DNA of 64,000 nt from Clostridium sp. 1001271B_151109_B4 (GCF_015670405.1 NZ_JADPBQ010000002.1:62001-126000), one strand, 5' to 3'. Shown: positions 44,953-54,257, counted from the first letter of the stretch. Numbers and translations: made by a program. The notes: a model not told the origin generated them from the letters alone.

Positions 44953-46011
44953 CTAACTAATCTTTACGTAATAATTGCCTGGTAGGCAAATAATTTCATT
45001 TTCATTTTGCATTTCAAATAATAACTCAAATAAAGCTATTCTGTCAATATTTACACTTCCAATTATTTTATCTATATGGATAGGTTCTTTCCCTATTATA
45101 TCTAACAAATTCACTTTTATGCTATTTTTTTTATTATTTTTTTCTTCTTTTTTAATTATATTAAGAAAATTATATAAATCTTCTTTTCCTAAAAAAGGAA
45201 CAGCTCCCTCATGTATTAATAAATTGCATCCAGCACTACTTTCATTAAATATAGGTCCAGGTACTGCTAAAACATCCTTTCCGCCATCTAAAGCATAGTT
45301 TGCTGTAATTAAGGAACCACTTTTCTTTGATGCCTCTACAACTATTACTCCCCTCTCGCTAAAACCACTTATAATTCGATTGCGCTGAGGAAAATTATAA
45401 GATAACGGTTTAGTTCCAGGTAAAAATTCCGAAATTAATAATCCTTCATTTGCAATTTGATCATATAATTTTTTATTGAACCTAGGATAAACTACATCTA
45501 TTCCACACCCTAAAATCCCAATTGTTTTTCCACCCCTGCTAAGTATCTGTCTGTGCATTATAGAATCTATTCCTGCTGCCACACCACTTACCACACCATA
45601 AGAAATATCAAATAACTCATTAGCAATAAATTTGGCAACCTGTTCTCCATAAATAGTATTTTTTCTCGAACCAACAACCGCTACCATTTTATAATTCACT
45701 AATGATAAATCACCTTTATAAAATAATACATAAGGTGGATTATCAAGATACCTTAACTTTTTAGGATATTGTTCTGATGCTAATGTTACATACTTTATAT
45801 TATTTTTATATAAATATTCTTGAAAAGCTTCTTCATCAATAATATTTATATGCTTCAACCGTGATATAAAAACCTTATTTATTTCATTCTTATTAATTAT
45901 ATTATCAATATTATTATAAATATTTTCTTCATTATTATACTTTTCTATTAATTTTACCTTTGCTTCTTCACTTATCTTAGTTAAAATAAACCATACCTTA
46001 TACTTATCCAT
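44953..46011 (-). CDS. dprA: DNA-processing protein DprA
   Basis: DprA (Smf) binds incoming single-stranded DNA and loads RecA in transformation. An N-terminal helical part precedes the Rossmann-like core with VAVVGSRKNTIYGEQVAKFI, GVVSGVAAGIDSIMHRQILS, GGKTIGILGCGIDVVYP and SGFSERGVIVVEA. A C-terminal winged-helix-like segment ends the 352 residues. comM lies 17 bases upstream and topA about 50 downstream. Presence of dprA and comM alone does not prove competence. Confidence 0.94.
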   Translation of the reverse strand: MDKYKVWFILTKISEEAKVKLIEKYNNEENIYNNIDNIINKNEINKVFISRLKHINIIDEEAFQEYLYKNNIKYVTLASEQYPKKLRYLDNPPYVLFYKGDLSLVNYKMVAVVGSRKNTIYGEQVAKFIANELFDISYGVVSGVAAGIDSIMHRQILSRGGKTIGILGCGIDVVYPRFNKKLYDQIANEGLLISEFLPGTKPLSYNFPQRNRIISGFSERGVIVVEASKKSGSLITANYALDGGKDVLAVPGPIFNESSAGCNLLIHEGAVPFLGKEDLYNFLNIIKKEEKNNKKNSIKVNLLDIIGKEPIHIDKIIGSVNIDRIALFELLFEMQNENEIICLPGNYYVKIS

Positions 46012-46027
46012 CTATGTATACCTCTCT

Positions 46028-47551
46028 TTAAATTATTTCACCAAAAACATTTTTCCTAAATCCTATTGCTTCAATAATATGATAATCCATTATTTCATCT
46101 TTACACTCTAAATCCGCTATTGTTCTAGCTACTTTAACTATTTTGGTATATCCTCTAAGTGTAATATCATACTTTTTGTAATACGACTCAAGGACCTTTC
46201 TTCCTTCTTTACTTAAATTACACATCCTTAAAACATCTTTCCCAATTACCTCCGAATTATATCTATAATTTGTTCCCTTAAACCTTTCTTTTTGAATTTC
46301 TCGTGCAAGTATTACTCTGTGTCGCATATTGTCAGAATTAATTTTATCTTTTTCTCCACAAATCTCTGTAGGTTTTATTCTCGGAACAAAATTTAATATA
46401 TCAATTCTATCTAATAATGCTCTAGACATTTTATTAATATATCTTTTCTTCTCAATCTCACTACAAGTACATACTGACATAGAATCATAATCAAGCATTT
46501 TTCCACAGGGACATGGATTAAATGTTCCAACCAAAATAAAATTACTAGGTAATGTATAACTTTCTTTTAACCTTGAAACATTTATAACTCTATCTTCTAA
46601 TGGTTGCCTTAATAATTCTAAAATTTCTTTTTTAAACTCTAAAATCTCATCTAAAAATAATATCCCATTGTGTGCAAGTGTTATTTCTCCTGCTTTAATA
46701 TCCTTTCCTCCTCCAATCAAAGCAGTTTTAGTTATAGTATGATGTGGCGCTCTAAATGGCCTTGACATCTCATATCCATCACTCAACATTCCTGATACGC
46801 TATAAATCTTTGCAACCTCAATTTGTTCTTCTAAACTCATAGGTGGTAATATTGAAGGTAAAGCTTTTGCTAGCATTGTTTTACCACACCCAGGCGAACC
46901 AAAAAGCATAATGTTATGCCTCCCTGCTGCAACTATTTCCATTGCATGCTTTGATGTATACTGCCCAATAATATCTTCAAATTTATTAATATATATTTCC
47001 TTTGTAACACTTTTTCCATCTTCTTTATAAGGAAGTAAATCATTATTTTCAATAAATGAAATTGCCTGATTTAAAGTTTTAAAAGGATAAAAATTTCCTA
47101 ATACAAAACTTCTCATTTCTCTTAAATTTTCTAACGGAAATATGAAGTTTTTCTTTTCATTAACATCGCCTTCAAAAATTATAGGTACAGCTCCTTTAAC
47201 ACCTTTTAATTCACCATTTAATGATAATTCTCCAAATATAATATAATCATCTAATGATTTCTCTCCTATTTGCCCTGAAGCCATTAAAATTCCAAGTGCA
47301 ATGGGCAAATCTAAAAGTGTCCCTATCTTTCTTACATCAGCCGGAGCTAAGTTTATAGTAATTCTCCCCAAAGGAAATTCATAACCACTATTTACAATTG
47401 CAAGCCTGACTCTTTCCTTAGATTCTTTAATTGATGTATCTGGCAATCCAACTATACTAAATGTAGGTATACCTTTTGTTATATCTACTTCTACATTAAT
47501 CAATACTCCATCTAACCCTCTATGAGTTGCACTTATTATTTTTATAGCCAT
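46028..47551 (-). CDS. comM: YifB/ComM family Mg-chelatase-like AAA+ ATPase
   Basis: Hexameric helicase that promotes branch migration of integrating DNA during transformation (ComM). The N-terminal ChlI domain has GIPTFSIVGLPDTSIKESKE and RITINLAPADVRKIG. The Walker A is LFGSPGCGKTML (about 216-227), Walker B is GILFLDEILEF, and a C-terminal domain ends the 507 residues. A cysteine set FNPCPCGKMLDYDSMSVCTC is typical of the family. It is divergent from yraN and heads comM-dprA-topA. Confidence 0.94.
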   Translation of the reverse strand: MAIKIISATHRGLDGVLINVEVDITKGIPTFSIVGLPDTSIKESKERVRLAIVNSGYEFPLGRITINLAPADVRKIGTLLDLPIALGILMASGQIGEKSLDDYIIFGELSLNGELKGVKGAVPIIFEGDVNEKKNFIFPLENLREMRSFVLGNFYPFKTLNQAISFIENNDLLPYKEDGKSVTKEIYINKFEDIIGQYTSKHAMEIVAAGRHNIMLFGSPGCGKTMLAKALPSILPPMSLEEQIEVAKIYSVSGMLSDGYEMSRPFRAPHHTITKTALIGGGKDIKAGEITLAHNGILFLDEILEFKKEILELLRQPLEDRVINVSRLKESYTLPSNFILVGTFNPCPCGKMLDYDSMSVCTCSEIEKKRYINKMSRALLDRIDILNFVPRIKPTEICGEKDKINSDNMRHRVILAREIQKERFKGTNYRYNSEVIGKDVLRMCNLSKEGRKVLESYYKKYDITLRGYTKIVKVARTIADLECKDEIMDYHIIEAIGFRKNVFGEII

Positions 47552-47676
47552 GTTTTCAAATCACAATCCCTTCATATTTCAATAGTTCTTCTTCATTATT
47601 GACAATGTTTTATTTCTTTAACCTTAAATGAATAAAAATAACTTCATAGTCTATCATTAAAATAGGAGGTGATTTT

Positions 47677-48048
47677 TTGAATAATTATAATAAGCTAATT
47701 GGTGATTTTGGTGAAAGCTTGGCTCGTGATTACTTAATTTCTATAGGATATAAAATTTTAAATATGAATTATAGAAATCGATTTGGTGAAATCGATATTG
47801 TGTGTATGAATAAAGATCTGCTAATTTTTTGCGAAATAAAAAGTAGGTACTCAAATTCATTTGGTTCCCCAATAGAGTCTGTTACCTACTATAAACAAAA
47901 TCAAATTATTAAACTTTCAAAATTATATTCAATTTCCAAAAAATATTTTGATTACAATATTAGATACGATATAATTGAAATAATATTTAATAACCTAAAC
48001 TCATCTCATATTATTAATCATATAGAAGATGCTTTTAGGGCATATTAA
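47677..48048 (+). CDS. yraN: YraN family protein (UPF0102), endonuclease-like
   Basis: Small protein of 123 residues with a Holliday-junction-resolvase-like fold. GDFGESLARDYLISIGYKIL, NYRNRFGEIDIVCMNKDLLI and FCEIKSR give the E...D...ExK nuclease signature. The start is TTG at 47677 with AGGAGGTGA upstream. The gene lies on the plus strand, although its neighbours comM and rnhB are on the minus strand; its 3' end overlaps rnhB by four bases. Family function in vivo is unclear. Confidence 0.9.
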   Translation: MNNYNKLIGDFGESLARDYLISIGYKILNMNYRNRFGEIDIVCMNKDLLIFCEIKSRYSNSFGSPIESVTYYKQNQIIKLSKLYSISKKYFDYNIRYDIIEIIFNNLNSSHIINHIEDAFRAY

Positions 48049-48863
48049 TGTGATAATATATTATTTAAAAATGACATTCTATGTATTTCTGTTGGTCCGT
48101 ATTGTTTAAGACCTTCTATATGCTTAGACGTACCATAACCTACATTTTCTTCAAAAGCATAATATGGGTATTTTTTTGAATATTCCTTCATTAAGTTATC
48201 TCTATATACTTTTGCAACTATAGACGCTGCTGCTATACATGCAGATTTTGTATCTCCTTTAATTACAGATTTATTAGGTATTTTTATTCCCTTTACTGTA
48301 TATCCATCAGATAAAACTAAATCCGGTTTAACTTCTAAGTTGTTGCATGCTTCAAGAAATACCTCATTATTACAAACACCAATTCCCCTAGCATCTATTT
48401 CTTTCGAATCACGAGAAGCAATATGATAAGCTAAGGACTTTTCTTTTATAACTTCTGATAACTCTTCTCTTTTCTTCTCATTCAGCTTCTTAGAGTCATT
48501 TATCCATAAAATCAACTCTTCATCTATTACATTTAAATCTAATACCACAGCACATGATACAATTGGCCCTGCCAACGGTCCTCTACCAACCTCATCTACT
48601 CCAGCAATGATATTAAATCCCTCAAAAGACTTATCAAAATTATACATACTTCTTACTCTTTTGATTTCATTTTTAATCTTTTCCTTAGCTCTTTGAAGCT
48701 TATCACCTAAAGCATTGATATTCTTTCGTTTATCAGCTTTTAATATATCTATAATATTAATTAACTCTTGAGAATCATGTAATTCATTGACATTAATTTC
48801 ATCAACTTTTTCTTTAACAATTTTATAGCTTAAACTGCTAATATCCATAGTTAATATATCCAT
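48045..48863 (-). CDS. rnhB: Ribonuclease HII
   Basis: Removes RNA primers and single ribonucleotides from DNA. An N-terminal extension of about 70 helical residues precedes the catalytic core IIAGVDEVGRGPLAGPIVSC (metal DE), LVLSDGYTVKG, IKGDTKSACIAAASIVAKVY (metal Asp) and FEENVGYGTSKHIEGLKQYG. The N-terminal extension is common in Firmicute RNase HII. 272 residues. It overlaps the end of rbgA by one base and converges with yraN. Confidence 0.95.
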   Translation of the reverse strand: MDILTMDISSLSYKIVKEKVDEINVNELHDSQELINIIDILKADKRKNINALGDKLQRAKEKIKNEIKRVRSMYNFDKSFEGFNIIAGVDEVGRGPLAGPIVSCAVVLDLNVIDEELILWINDSKKLNEKKREELSEVIKEKSLAYHIASRDSKEIDARGIGVCNNEVFLEACNNLEVKPDLVLSDGYTVKGIKIPNKSVIKGDTKSACIAAASIVAKVYRDNLMKEYSKKYPYYAFEENVGYGTSKHIEGLKQYGPTEIHRMSFLNNILSH

Positions 48864-49816
48864 TATCTTTTTTCCTTTTTCTTTTCATTTCTCTTTTCTT
48901 TTCTTATTCTTCTTTTTCTTTCTTTTTCAGTTTCTTCTTTCATCTCAGTTTTAGCTTCTTCAAAAACATCATCTGGACGCTCTAAAGATATTTTACCAAG
49001 CTTTCCACCCCTAAATTCATCAATAAGCATTACAGCAATTCTATTATAATTAATTTCATTACGTGCCATGATACAACCTCTTTTTCTTGCAATAGCATCA
49101 AGGTTATCTAATGGATTTTCTTGTATTTCTGTAATTCCAAATCTCTCTATTAATCTATCCGGATAATATTCTTGAAGTCTTTCAACAAGTTTAAGTGCTA
49201 ACTCTTCTATATCCATTATTTCATCTTTTATAGCTCCTGTGAATGCTAAATTTAATGCAGTTCTCTCATCTTCAAATTTAGGCCATAATACACCTGGAGT
49301 ATCTAACATTTCCATATCAAGTGCTGTCTTTATCCATTGCTTACTCTTAGTAACACCAGCTCTATCTCCTGTTTTAGCAATATTATTTCTTGCCATTTTA
49401 TTTATAAATGTAGATTTACCACAGTTAGGTACACCAACTACCATAACTCTCATCATAAATTTAACTAATCCCTTAGCTTTAGCTCTTTCATGCTTTTCTT
49501 TTAATAATTCTAATAATGCAGGCTTTATTTGTTGTAATCCTTGACCTTTTAAACAATTAACTTCTAAAACCTTAACATTTTCATTTGATAATTCCTTTAT
49601 CCAATCTTTAGTTACTTTTGCTTCCGTCAAATCACTTTTATTTAATAAAATTATTCTAGGTTTACCTGCGCAAAGTTTATCTATATCTGGATTTGCAGAA
49701 CTTCTTGGAATTCTAGCATCTCTAATTTCTATTACAGCATCAACAAGCTTTAAATTATCTTCAATTTCTCTTTTTGTTTTTTTCATATGCCCTGGGAACC
49801 AATTTATTGTAGCCAT
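48863..49816 (-). CDS. rbgA: Ribosome biogenesis GTPase RbgA (YlqF)
   Basis: Circularly permuted GTPase needed for late 50S assembly. Order of motifs: LLNKSDLT (G4) near 65, VVGVPNCGKSTFINKMA (G1) near 125, GVTKSKQWI (G2) and DTPGVLWP (G3). The start MATINWFPGHMKKTKREIED is the family signature, beginning at ATG 49816 with AAAGGAGGA upstream; an earlier in-frame start is rejected. The C-terminus is a highly basic KRRIRKEKRNEKKKEK tail for rRNA contact. 317 residues. Confidence 0.95.
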   Translation of the reverse strand: MATINWFPGHMKKTKREIEDNLKLVDAVIEIRDARIPRSSANPDIDKLCAGKPRIILLNKSDLTEAKVTKDWIKELSNENVKVLEVNCLKGQGLQQIKPALLELLKEKHERAKAKGLVKFMMRVMVVGVPNCGKSTFINKMARNNIAKTGDRAGVTKSKQWIKTALDMEMLDTPGVLWPKFEDERTALNLAFTGAIKDEIMDIEELALKLVERLQEYYPDRLIERFGITEIQENPLDNLDAIARKRGCIMARNEINYNRIAVMLIDEFRGGKLGKISLERPDDVFEEAKTEMKEETEKERKRRIRKEKRNEKKKEKR

Positions 49817-49940
49817 AATGCATCCTCCTTTAACTAAATATCTATTATTTATTCTTAACAATTATCTTTTTCTAAAACAACTCTCAATGAATATTGAATT
49901 GTAACTTCCTCTAATTAGTTCAAATAATTTCTTTAATATA

Positions 49941-50060
49941 GAAATTCGACTCTCTTCGTTAACTGAGTAAGTTCGATTTACTAAATTAAAATTATAACCT
50001 TTAAGGGAAACTCGACTCCTTTCAGTCGCTGAGTAAGTTCGATTTACTAAATTAAAATTT
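49941..50060. repeat. Two-copy 66-base tandem repeat between rplS and rbgA
   Basis: GAAA(T/C)TCGACTC starts at 49941 and again at 50007. Both copies continue with CTGAGTAAGTTCGATTTACT and AAATTAAAATT, so the period is 66 bases. Each copy contains AGTAA-GTTCGAT-TTACT, which can form a 5-pair hairpin; the second also has CGACT-CCTTTC-AGTCG. The remaining bases of the gap hold the rplS terminator at one end and no recognisable gene. Confidence 0.75.
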
Positions 50061-50087
50061 AGAGTTTCACTTATATTATTGCAAACA

Positions 50088-50115
50088 AAAAGGGACTTAA
50101 TACTAAGTCCCTTAA
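50088..50115 (-). terminator. Terminator of rplS
   Basis: AAGGGACTTA and TAAGTCCCTT form a 10-pair stem with a 4-base loop, then TTTTTG on the minus strand. Confidence 0.92.
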
Positions 50116-50134
50116 TATCTTTATTAACTTTAAA

Positions 50135-50485
50135 TTATCTAGTTAATAATTCTTTAACTTTAGCAGCCTTACCTACTCTATCTCTTAAGTAGAATAACTT
50201 AGCTCTTCTTACTTTACCTCTTCTAGTAACTTCCATCTTTTCGATGATTGGTGAGTTAACTGGGAAAGTTCTTTCAACTCCAACTCCGTAAGCTAATCTT
50301 CTTACAGTGAAAGTTTCTCTTAAACCACCGTTTTGTCTCTTTATAACAGTACCTTCGAACATTTGAATTCTTTCTCTGTTACCTTCTTTAACTTTAACGT
50401 GTAATTTAACATTATCCCCAACGTGGAATTCTGGTAAATCAGTTCTGATTTGTTCTGCTTCTATAGCTCTTAATATTTCGTTCAT
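50135..50485 (-). CDS. rplS: 50S ribosomal protein L19
   Basis: L19 sits at the subunit interface. [40 protein letters not shown] and [20 protein letters not shown] are standard. The ATG at 50485 follows AGGAGGGAATGCACG and gives 116 residues; a 36-residue N-terminal extension that stays open upstream covers the structured leader and is not real. It ends the rimM-trmD-rplS transcript. Confidence 0.97.
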   Translation of the reverse strand: MNEILRAIEAEQIRTDLPEFHVGDNVKLHVKVKEGNRERIQMFEGTVIKRQNGGLRETFTVRRLAYGVGVERTFPVNSPIIEKMEVTRRGKVRRAKLFYLRDRVGKAAKVKELLTR

Positions 50486-50500
50486 CGTGCATTCCCTCCT

Positions 50501-50557
50501 AAATTGATAATTGACGCTCTTAACAAAACCTTGACAGCGGAACGCCCGTACTAGCAC
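50501..50557 (-). promoter_or_regulatory. Probable L19 leader RNA
   Basis: Between trmD and rplS lies a GC-rich island in otherwise AT-rich DNA (minus strand GTGCTAGTACGGGCGTTCCG then CTGTCAAGG), ending just before the ribosome site. An autoregulatory L19 leader is known in Firmicutes (Rfam L19_leader). I match position and character, not the covariance model. Confidence 0.5.
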
Positions 50558-50597
50558 AAAATTTATTGTAACATAAGTATTTTTATATTTCAAGATA

Positions 50598-51311
50598 TTA
50601 TTTTTTACTATTTAATAATTTTTTATCTTCTTTTGTCAAAATAACATTTTTATATAAATCTGGTCTTCTTTCCTTTGTAATCTCTAGAGATTTTACTCTT
50701 CTCCATTTTCTAATATTCTCATGATGTCCAGAAATTAATACAGCTGGAACACTTTCACCCTCAAAAACTTCTGGTCTTGTATATTGAGGATATTCTAATA
50801 ATCCATCAGAAAAAGATTCATCTTCATGACTTTCAGATTTATTTAAAACACCTGGAACTAACCTTAAAATAGAATCAATAACTGGAATAGCAGCCATTTC
50901 ACCACCTGTTAATACAAAATCACCAAGTGAAATTTCTAAATCAACTTCCTTAAATGCTCTTTCATCTATTCCTTCATAATGTCCACATAGGAAAATTAAA
51001 TTTTCTTCCTTTGACAACTCTTCTGCCATTTCTTGATTAAATGTTTTTCCTTTAGGACCTAAAAAAATAACCTTACCATTATTTTTTTCTCTGCAAGCTC
51101 TTATAGAATCTACTACAGGCTGAGCTGCCATTACCATACCAGCACCACCACCATAAGGATAATCATCAACCTTTTTATGTTTATTTAAAGTATAATCTCT
51201 AATATTTTCAGTATTAATAGAAATTAATCCTTTTTCTTGTGCTTTTCCTATTATACTATGATTAAATATATTAAACATTTCAGGGAAAAGAGTAAGAATA
51301 CTAATCTTCAT
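50598..51311 (-). CDS. trmD: tRNA (guanine37-N1)-methyltransferase
   Basis: SPOUT (knotted) methyltransferase that makes m1G37 and prevents frameshifting. [53 protein letters not shown] and [20 protein letters not shown] are the conserved SAM and tRNA motifs. 237 residues. It overlaps rimM by 11 bases, so translation is probably coupled. Confidence 0.97.
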   Translation of the reverse strand: MKISILTLFPEMFNIFNHSIIGKAQEKGLISINTENIRDYTLNKHKKVDDYPYGGGAGMVMAAQPVVDSIRACREKNNGKVIFLGPKGKTFNQEMAEELSKEENLIFLCGHYEGIDERAFKEVDLEISLGDFVLTGGEMAAIPVIDSILRLVPGVLNKSESHEDESFSDGLLEYPQYTRPEVFEGESVPAVLISGHHENIRKWRRVKSLEITKERRPDLYKNVILTKEDKKLLNSKK

Positions 51312-51798
51312 CCATCCATTCTCCTACTGGTTTTATAGTTATTTTTCTTTCTTCTATATTAATATCCAATACTATATCTTTTAATACAGGTATTAATAAC
51401 TCTTTAGGCTGTCTAATCCAATATACATCATTATTTTTAGTTTGAATAATATCATATATTTTACCTAATTCTTTACCTGTAGTATCAAACACTGTACATT
51501 CTCTTAAATCAGCTAAGAAATAGCAATCTTCTTCAAGTTCAACTGCATTTTTTCTCTCTACTTCCATGAATTTTTCTTTAAGTCTTTCAGCATCTTCAAT
51601 TTTATTTATTCCTTCAAGCTTAACTATAATTCTATCTTTTTGATATTTGCAGCTCTCTATTTTAACTTCTTTATCATTTATTAAAACATATTCTAAATCA
51701 TCAAATCTTCTCATATCATCAGTTAATGGAATAACCTTAACTTCACCTTTTAAACCATGAGTATTTACTATCTTTCCTACTTTTAAATTTTTACTCAC
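51301..51798 (-). CDS. rimM: Ribosome maturation factor RimM
   Basis: Assists 30S head assembly and binds S19. The N-terminal domain has [20 protein letters not shown] and the C-terminal PRC-barrel has [20 protein letters not shown] then [22 protein letters not shown] 51798 with AGAGGTG six bases upstream is the best start; the GTG at 51807 lies within that site. 165 residues. First gene of rimM-trmD-rplS after its own promoter. Confidence 0.94.
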   Translation of the reverse strand: MSKNLKVGKIVNTHGLKGEVKVIPLTDDMRRFDDLEYVLINDKEVKIESCKYQKDRIIVKLEGINKIEDAERLKEKFMEVERKNAVELEEDCYFLADLRECTVFDTTGKELGKIYDIIQTKNNDVYWIRQPKELLIPVLKDIVLDINIEERKITIKPVGEWMDED

Positions 51799-51840
51799 AA
51801 ACTTCACCTCTTACGTTATCTTAATTTTTTTCCTATATTA

Positions 51841-51869
51841 TTTATATCAAACTTTTTAGCTTTTAGCAA
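51841..51869 (-). promoter_or_regulatory. Promoter of rimM-trmD-rplS
   Basis: TTGCTA (51869-51864) and TATAAA (51846-51841) on the minus strand with a 17-base spacer. The same -35 hexamer is used by rpsB. Confidence 0.65.
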
Positions 51870-51941
51870 AATAATTATTCTTTAAATAAAATTAACGTAT
51901 ATATTTAGATTAATCTTAAAAATCACACTATTTTTATAAAA

Positions 51942-51973
51942 TAAAAAAAGAGTTAGGAAAATCCTAACTCTTT
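51942..51973 (-). terminator. Terminator of the ylxM-ffh-rpsP-khpA operon
   Basis: AAAGAGTTAGGA and TCCTAACTCTTT form a 12-pair stem overlapping the khpA stop codon, then TTTTTTT on the minus strand. Confidence 0.92.
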
Positions 51974-52203
51974 ACATCGATAATTTCAACTACTGCTTTT
52001 CGATCTTCGTTTAGTGCTGCGGCTTTTACTACGGTTCTAATAGCTTTCGCTACTCTACCTTGTTTGCCGATTACCTTACCCATATCTTCAGGAGCAACCC
52101 TTAATTCAAGAATTAAGTCTTGCTCTCCTTGAACTTCATTTACATGAACTTCATCAGGATTATCCACTAGGGATTTAGCAATTATTTCAACTAAATCTTT
52201 CAT
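51964..52203 (-). CDS. khpA: KH-domain RNA-binding protein KhpA
   Basis: Small RNA-binding protein (YlqC) that works with KhpB in RNA regulation and cell size. A single KH domain: LRVAPEDMGKVIGKQGRVAK with the GxxG loop IGKQG, then AIRTVVKAAA. Relatives begin MKELVEIIAKALVDNPDEV, so ATG 52203 (MKDLVEIIAKSLVDNPDEV) is the likely start, giving 79 residues. An in-frame ATG at 52221 lies inside a hairpin. Last gene of its operon. Confidence 0.93.
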   Translation of the reverse strand: MKDLVEIIAKSLVDNPDEVHVNEVQGEQDLILELRVAPEDMGKVIGKQGRVAKAIRTVVKAAALNEDRKAVVEIIDVKS

Positions 52204-52204
52204 A

Positions 52205-52245
52205 AGAGTCTGCAAATACATTATGTACTATGCAGAGTTCACCTC
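52205..52245 (-). promoter_or_regulatory. Shine-Dalgarno separated from the khpA start by a hairpin
   Basis: GGGAGGTGAA is about 33 bases from ATG 52203. Between them CTGCA and TGCAG enclose TACAT-A-ATGTA, so the spacer can fold and bring the ribosome site to a normal distance. The alternative start at 52221 would lie within the hairpin. Confidence 0.5.
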
Positions 52246-52252
52246 CCAAAAA

Positions 52253-52498
52253 TTACTTGTTAAGACCTACTGTATTGAATAATCTCTTAACTACATCTGT
52301 AGGTTGTGCACCATTGTTGATCCACTTTGTAGCTTTTTCTTCATCGATTTTGATTTCTGCAGGTTCTGTTATTGGATTGTAGTACCCGATTTCTTCGATG
52401 AATCTACCATCTCTTGGGCTTCTTGAATCAGCAACAACAACTCTGTAGAAAGGAGCTTTCTTAGCACCCATTCTTCTTAATCTGATTTTTACTGCCAT
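52253..52498 (-). CDS. rpsP: 30S ribosomal protein S16
   Basis: S16 is an early 30S assembly protein. The 81 residues from ATG 52498 read [20 protein letters not shown] then [20 protein letters not shown] and [19 protein letters not shown], matching the family. AAAGGAGGTGAAATTA precedes the ATG; a GTG three codons upstream is part of that site. It lies between ffh and khpA. Confidence 0.97.
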   Translation of the reverse strand: MAVKIRLRRMGAKKAPFYRVVVADSRSPRDGRFIEEIGYYNPITEPAEIKIDEEKATKWINNGAQPTDVVKRLFNTVGLNK

Positions 52499-52536
52499 TA
52501 ATTTCACCTCCTTTAAAGGGTTATATATATAAACTC

Positions 52537-53886
52537 TTAAAAAGGTAATTTACCAAATAAACCTTTCTTGGACTTTTTAGTCAATGATTTCATTTGCTTC
52601 ATTTGCTTTCTCATCATTTCATGTCCTTTTATGAGTTTGTTAACTTCTTGTAATGATGTACCAGATCCCATAGCTATTCTCTTCTTTCTTGAAGAAGATC
52701 CTACTATAAGTTTTGGATTTTTTCTTTCCTTTGGAGTCATTGAATGTATTATTGCTTTTACTCTAGCTAATTGCTTTTCACCAGCATCAAAGTCAATTTC
52801 CTTCATCTCTTTAGGAACTCCTGGTATCATCTCTATTATTTTACTTAATGATCCTAATTTTTTCATCTGCTCCATAGCAGTCAAATAGTCATCATAAGTA
52901 AAGTCATTTTCCATCATTTTTTGACCTAGCTCTTTAGCTTCTTTTTCATCAATAGCTTCTTGAGCTTTTTCAATTAATGAAAGTACATCTCCCATGCCTA
53001 ATATTCTATTAGCCATTCTATCTGGATGGAATACTTCAAAATCATTCATCTTTTCCCCAACACCAATAAATTTAATTGGTTTTTGAGTCATATGTCTAAT
53101 TGATAAAGCAGCTCCACCTCTTGTATCTCCATCAAGTTTTGTTAAAATAACACCTGAGATATCAAGAGCATCATTAAATGTTTCTGCGACATTTACAGCA
53201 TCTTGCCCTGTCATTGAGTCAACAACAAGTAAGATTTCTGAAGGATTAACTTCAGCCTTTACATCCTTAAGCTCGGTCATTAATTCTTCATCAATATGAA
53301 GTCTACCAGCTGTATCTATAATTACAACATTATTTCCGTTTTCCCTACCGTATTTTATACCTTCTTTGGCAATTTGTACAGGGCTAATTTTATCACCCAT
53401 TTGGAAAACTGGAATGTCAATTTGCTTTCCTACTACCTCTAATTGTTTAATAGCTGCTGGTCTATATATATCACATGCAACTAAAAGAGGTTTCTTGTTC
53501 TTATCTTTTCTTAATTGTAGTGCCAGTTTACCAGCCATTGTGGTTTTCCCTGCCCCTTGTAGCCCAACTAACATAATAACAGTTGGTCCTACACTTGAGA
53601 AGTTAATTTTACTTTCACTACCACCCATAAGATCTGTAAGTTCATCATTAACAATCTTGATGACTTGCTGAGCAGGTGTTAAGCTTTCTAACACTTCACT
53701 ACCTACACATTTTTCACTAACATTTTTAACAAAAGTTTTTACAACTTTAAAGTTAACATCAGCTTCTAATAATGCAAGCTTTACTTCTCTCATGGCTTCT
53801 TTTATATCTTTTTCATTTAATTTACCTTTGCCTCTAAGTTTCTTAAACGTTTCTTGTAACTTATCAGCTAAACCTTCAAAAGCCAT
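52537..53886 (-). CDS. ffh: Signal recognition particle protein Ffh
   Basis: GTPase of the SRP that delivers nascent membrane and secreted proteins to FtsY. The N domain is followed by G-domain motifs [46 protein letters not shown] and [15 protein letters not shown] methionine-rich M domain (about 300-449) contains the SRP RNA-binding [20 protein letters not shown] segment. Length 449. YlxM lies upstream and stimulates SRP in other Gram-positives. Confidence 0.97.
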   Translation of the reverse strand: MAFEGLADKLQETFKKLRGKGKLNEKDIKEAMREVKLALLEADVNFKVVKTFVKNVSEKCVGSEVLESLTPAQQVIKIVNDELTDLMGGSESKINFSSVGPTVIMLVGLQGAGKTTMAGKLALQLRKDKNKKPLLVACDIYRPAAIKQLEVVGKQIDIPVFQMGDKISPVQIAKEGIKYGRENGNNVVIIDTAGRLHIDEELMTELKDVKAEVNPSEILLVVDSMTGQDAVNVAETFNDALDISGVILTKLDGDTRGGAALSIRHMTQKPIKFIGVGEKMNDFEVFHPDRMANRILGMGDVLSLIEKAQEAIDEKEAKELGQKMMENDFTYDDYLTAMEQMKKLGSLSKIIEMIPGVPKEMKEIDFDAGEKQLARVKAIIHSMTPKERKNPKLIVGSSSRKKRIAMGSGTSLQEVNKLIKGHEMMRKQMKQMKSLTKKSKKGLFGKLPF

Positions 53887-53902
53887 GGTAACCCTCCTAT
53901 GC

Positions 53903-54232
53903 CTATAAATTTTCTAGTGCTTCTTTATAAATCTTATAATCTTCATTTGATAAAGAATATTTTTCATTAATTTTCTCTAATAAATCAATAATTTTCTTTT
54001 CTTTTTCAAAATACTTTTGCAGTAAATTTAATTTACTTTCATAGGCTAGAAATTGTTTATAGCATCTTTTTATAAGGTCATGAATCGCTTGGCGACTCGT
54101 GTTGTTTAATTCAGCAATCTCAGCTAATGATAAATCCTCATTGTAATATAGCTCCATGATACTTTTTTGTTTTTCCGTAAGTAATGGACCATAAAAATCC
54201 ATTAACAAGGAAATCTCAACTCTATCTTCCAT
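53903..54232 (-). CDS. ylxM: YlxM family SRP-associated HTH protein (UPF0122)
   Basis: 109 residues with a sigma-70 region-4-like helix-turn-helix: LLTEKQKSIMELYYNEDLSL then AEIAELNNTSRQAIHDLIKR. YlxM of streptococci binds SRP RNA/Ffh and stimulates its GTPase. The ATG at 54232 has AAGGTGATAT upstream and gives the conserved start MEDRVEISLLMDFYG; an upstream in-frame start overlaps the promoter -35 and is rejected. First gene of the ffh operon. Confidence 0.93.
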   Translation of the reverse strand: MEDRVEISLLMDFYGPLLTEKQKSIMELYYNEDLSLAEIAELNNTSRQAIHDLIKRCYKQFLAYESKLNLLQKYFEKEKKIIDLLEKINEKYSLSNEDYKIYKEALENL

Positions 54233-54257
54233 GCATATCACCTTACCCACATATGAG

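Noticed and set aside
49961-49985. tRNA-like T-arm (AGTAAGTTCGATTTACT)
   Set aside because: The loop and stem register do not match a T-arm when aligned to TTCRANY, and no acceptor, D or anticodon stem is present nearby.
49941-50060. CRISPR-like repeats
   Set aside because: Only two tandem copies with no unique spacers of constant length, and no cas genes in the window.
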